Origin: Bacillota bacterium
GTDB lineage: Bacteria; Bacillota; Clostridia; Christensenellales; Aristaeellaceae
Length of the DNA stretch: 6,278 nucleotides
Reading direction: 5' to 3'
Assembly (NCBI GenBank): GCA_023415145.1
Contig: JAEZLW010000213.1
Location: forward strand, 1 to 6,278
A model generated the notes under the pieces. It did no database searches, was not told the origin of the DNA, and saw nothing but the letters and a program-made list of their open reading frames with translations. Within the stretch, counting starts at the first letter, position 1. Each line of letters starts with the position of its first letter. Shown one piece after another: positions 5,258 to 6,278 of this stretch. Made by a program: the position numbers and the translations under genes.

Positions 5258-6064
5258 TTATAAGTTCGCAGAAAGTATATAACCATTCACCATAACGCCA
5301 ATAATCCCCCACGCTGTACCAAGTATAGCACCAGCTATAACGTCCCTTGGGTAGTGCATCCCAACATAAATTCGTGTAATTCCAACCAATAAGGCAATAG
5401 CATACAATAATATCCATAGATACATATTCACGTGATAATAGTGTACAATTAATGAAGCCAAGAAAAATGCTTGACCCGTATGGCCGCTTGGGAATGATCT
5501 GCCGCTTGCTTTGGAACCGACAATGCGAATTTTTTTCAACTTGATATATGGTCTGGCACGGCGAATATAGAGTTTTGTTATTTCAATCATTAATCCTAAA
5601 GTGATTACGCCAAAAATAAGTGAATAGGCCAAGAGTTTGCTTTCTGTAAAATAAAGTATGAGTGCAAGTATCAGTGCAAAAACAAAATGCCCAAGCTGAG
5701 TAAGCCCAAGCATGAGCCAATCTAATATCGGTGGGCGTTTCCCGCGTGAATTAAAAAACAAGAAAACCCATTCATCCGCTTTTTGTCCTTCATTCCAAGT
5801 AACCGATATGGTTACTAGACTAAAGATTATTAGTAGCGTTACCAAAACAGTGTTTGCTTTTATAGAAACCCATAATTTTGCCCAAAACTCAAGGGGCATT
5901 TGTATGGATATCAATATCAAAATCATTACAAGAATGGTTATCCAATAAGAATGCTTAACATGACTCGTCCAATGAATCAGTTTTTTGAAAACACCTGGAA
6001 CTTGTAATTCTGGAATTTCGATTTCTTTTATTGGTTTTGTACTTCTATTCTTCAAAACGATCAC
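5258..6064 (-). CDS. PAP2-family membrane phosphatase
   Basis: This 268-residue multi-pass membrane protein carries the complete PAP2 acid-phosphatase signature. K164-x6-R171-P172 is followed by PSGH at 192-195 and then R231-x5-H237-x3-D241; the two His and the Asp form the catalytic set. Hydrophobic segments lie near 41-58, 72-88, 121-139, 144-162, 198-212, 216-231 and 243-262, with a soluble N-terminal tail of about 35 residues. Known activities are dephosphorylation of phosphatidate, phosphatidylglycerophosphate or undecaprenyl diphosphate outside the membrane; the substrate cannot be read here. The start is uncertain. The GTG at 6062-6064 lies within its own AGGTGATC, so the TTG at 6053-6055 (three residues shorter) may be the real start. 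The upstream lipid kinase-like gene overlaps it, which suggests coupled translation. The gene is visibly AT-rich. Confidence 0.9.
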   Translation of the reverse strand: MIVLKNRSTKPIKEIEIPELQVPGVFKKLIHWTSHVKHSYWITILVMILILISIQMPLEFWAKLWVSIKANTVLVTLLIIFSLVTISVTWNEGQKADEWVFLFFNSRGKRPPILDWLMLGLTQLGHFVFALILALILYFTESKLLAYSLIFGVITLGLMIEITKLYIRRARPYIKLKKIRIVGSKASGRSFPSGHTGQAFFLASLIVHYYHVNMYLWILLYAIALLVGITRIYVGMHYPRDVIAGAILGTAWGIIGVMVNGYILSANL

Positions 6065-6278
6065 CTGACTTAGTTATGTCTTTTGTTTCCCCTGCAGGCA
6101 CCAGTACTGACAGAGCATGTTGCTGGACATCTATTTTGACTGAACCTTCGCCAATCTTTGTGCCATCTGCCATAATTGGCATAGAAGGTACGGTGTCAAT
6201 TGTTATACTGCGTGCGCGATAATGCTGTATGCGAGGATCTCGTTCAAAATCGGTCCCCGGGCTTTTCATCGCGTGTCG
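6045..6278 (-). CDS. C-terminal end of a diacylglycerol/lipid kinase family protein (5' end outside window)
   Basis: The last 77 codons of a gene enter from the right edge; the frame is open to the boundary, so the ATG at 6267-6269 is internal. The visible part reads RARSITIDTVPSMPIMADGT, then GEGSVKIDVQQHALSVLVP. This is the beta-sandwich end of the DAGK/YegS/BmrU family, where a Y-RAR segment, a P-x-x-x-DG turn and a final A-L-x-V-x-VP strand recur. The nucleotide-binding GGDGT region would lie outside. The family phosphorylates diacylglycerol or related lipids at the membrane. Its stop lies inside the next gene, a PAP2 phosphatase (20-nt overlap, or 11 if that gene starts at the TTG), so the two are probably one operon. 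The last dozen residues are a charged tail. Confidence 0.75.
   Translation of the reverse strand, partial: RHAMKSPGTDFERDPRIQHYRARSITIDTVPSMPIMADGTKIGEGSVKIDVQQHALSVLVPAGETKDITKSGDRFEE

Overview
The window looks like chromosomal DNA of a Gram-positive, Firmicutes-type (Bacillota) bacterium, possibly a Clostridia-like lineage. The pointers are a strong AGGAGG ribosome binding site, sigma-A-type promoters (TTGACA with 17-bp spacers), a large secreted CARDB/Big_2 multi-domain protein, and an IS3-type remnant. I cannot name the species. Base composition is uneven: the left two thirds (surface protein, glycosyltransferase, TetR) are of medium to fairly high GC, while the DUF1428 gene and especially the PAP2 gene are visibly AT-rich. 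This suggests a mosaic of segments with different histories.

Layout. (1) Positions 3-2069, + strand: the C-terminal part of a large extracellular protein. It starts inside the end of a subtilisin-like (S8) peptidase domain and continues through two CARDB domains, a short proline linker and five bacterial Ig-like Big_2 repeats. Repeats 2-5 keep an exact 83-codon (249-bp) period. The reading frame stays open for 26 codons beyond the TAG stop. (2) Positions 2218-3477, - strand: an intact UGT-type glycosyltransferase with its own terminator. (3) Positions 3598-4152, + strand: a TetR-family repressor divergent from the glycosyltransferase. The short region between them holds face-to-face promoters and a perfect 12-bp palindrome placed to block both, so the two genes form a self-contained repressor/glycosyltransferase module. 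(4) Positions 4153-4701: a stretch without an intact gene. It holds a likely tetR terminator, a start-less 58-codon open frame on the - strand, the last codons of an IS3-family transposase, and that element's probable right inverted repeat. (5) Positions 4714-5094, + strand: a DUF1428 (YbaA-like) gene, apparently expressed from a promoter whose -35 box lies inside the IS end, closed by a good terminator. (6) Positions 5258-6278, - strand: a DAG/lipid kinase-like gene (only its 3' end is in the window) overlapping a PAP2 membrane phosphatase gene, which together look like a lipid-phosphate operon.

The strongest biological story is the divergent TetR/UGT pair: a ligand-sensing repressor next to a small-molecule glycosyltransferase, which could be an inducible detoxification or tailoring unit. 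The most instructive structural story is the decayed IS3 copy, which seems to have left an outward promoter for the downstream DUF1428 gene. I see no tRNA, rRNA, CRISPR array or riboswitch.
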